A stretch of DNA of 64,000 bases from Cyanoderma ruficeps (lineage: Eukaryota; Chordata; Aves; Passeriformes; Timaliidae). Position 1 is the first letter of the stretch. The number at the start of each line of letters is the position of its first letter. Below the pieces are notes generated by a model. It was given only the letters and a program-made list of their open reading frames with translations, had not been told where the DNA came from and ran no database searches. Location of the stretch: contig VZDJ01000090.1 of the NCBI GenBank assembly GCA_008694505.1, forward strand, positions 11,543,646 to 11,607,645. Direction: 5' to 3'. Positions 63,669 to 64,000 of the stretch are shown in pieces. Both the position numbers and the translations under genes were made by a program.

Positions 63669-64000
63669 GTTATATTTTATTTTTAAATATAGAATGCTGT
63701 TTTTCCCTCGGGGTAGAACTTTGATCAAAAATATGCCATAATAGCTCTGGTCAACAGTAGCTTTTGCTGAACAGCTGACACCTGCTCACTTCCAAGCTGA
63801 ATCATTTGAGAGGTCGTATTCAGAGGAGCTCTTTTGCAGGGAGATAGGTCACAAAATTATGGAAGCATGGGTGAGCAGGACCTCCTGGAAGTTGTTTATT
63901 AGAATCTCCTGCTCAGAGCATGGCTGTTGTCCCAGAGAGCCTCATGGTGGAGGTGCCACCTGACAGGGGACAGGGAATTGTTCCAATGCAGCACAGCCCT
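63669..64000 (+). other. ABHD10: ABHD10 intron 3, partial
   Basis: The intron runs past the window edge. It contains a probable minus-strand CR1 fragment from about 63845. The remaining ABHD10 exons are not in the window. Confidence 0.8.
63845..63950 (-). mobile_element. Probable CR1 LINE 3' end, minus orientation
   Basis: On the + strand, GGTCACAAAATTATGGAAG, AGGACCTCCTGGAAGT and AGAATCTCCTGCTCAGAGCA follow the reverse complement of the CR1 3' terminus (AGAATCATGGAATC, AGGACCTCTGGAG, CCAATCTCCTGCTCAAAGCA as I remember it). It is diverged. The right boundary may extend to or beyond the window end. Confidence 0.6.

Overview
The window is vertebrate nuclear DNA, most likely from a bird. It holds intron-rich genes on the + strand with GT-AG introns, several CR1-type LINE fragments typical of sauropsids and especially birds, and a gene order (PHLDB2 followed by ABHD10) known from amniotes. 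I cannot name the species.

Layout. Bases 1-5723 are noncoding; they are probably 5' UTR introns of PHLDB2, with one possible noncoding exon near 2121-2413. Bases 5738-56409 hold the complete coding part of PHLDB2 (LL5-beta) in 18 constitutive-looking exons. Spliced by the junctions I read, they give 1254 codons plus a stop, against 1253 residues remembered for the long human form. The protein has a long Ser/Pro/Lys-rich N-terminal region, a central coiled coil, a second charged helix and a C-terminal PH domain. A 3' UTR of about 1.8 kb with several AATAAA signals follows, to about 58195. A 1.4 kb intergenic stretch holds a perfect 14-bp hairpin and two CR1 fragments in opposite orientation. 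A CpG-rich promoter at about 59560-59960 precedes ABHD10, whose first three coding exons (127 codons: mitochondrial presequence and start of the alpha/beta-hydrolase fold) lie before the window ends. The catalytic serine exon is beyond the edge.

The most interesting signals are unlisted small exons inside PHLDB2. A 36-nt microexon (46075-46110) has both splice sites and is open only in the one frame its host intron demands. A 58-codon cassette (38971-39144) ends in a proline motif resembling Crk SH3 ligands. A 78-nt cassette (22428-22505) has a strong donor and is open only in the required frame. Weaker 15-nt and 9-nt candidates sit in the same intron as the 36-nt one. If real, they would make avian LL5-beta a heavily microexon-tuned scaffold. 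All are sequence inferences needing RNA-seq junctions.

The two genes are independent. LL5-beta is a PIP3-binding cortical scaffold for microtubule plus-end capture, and ABHD10 is a mitochondrial depalmitoylase or esterase. They are tandem neighbours, not a functional unit.
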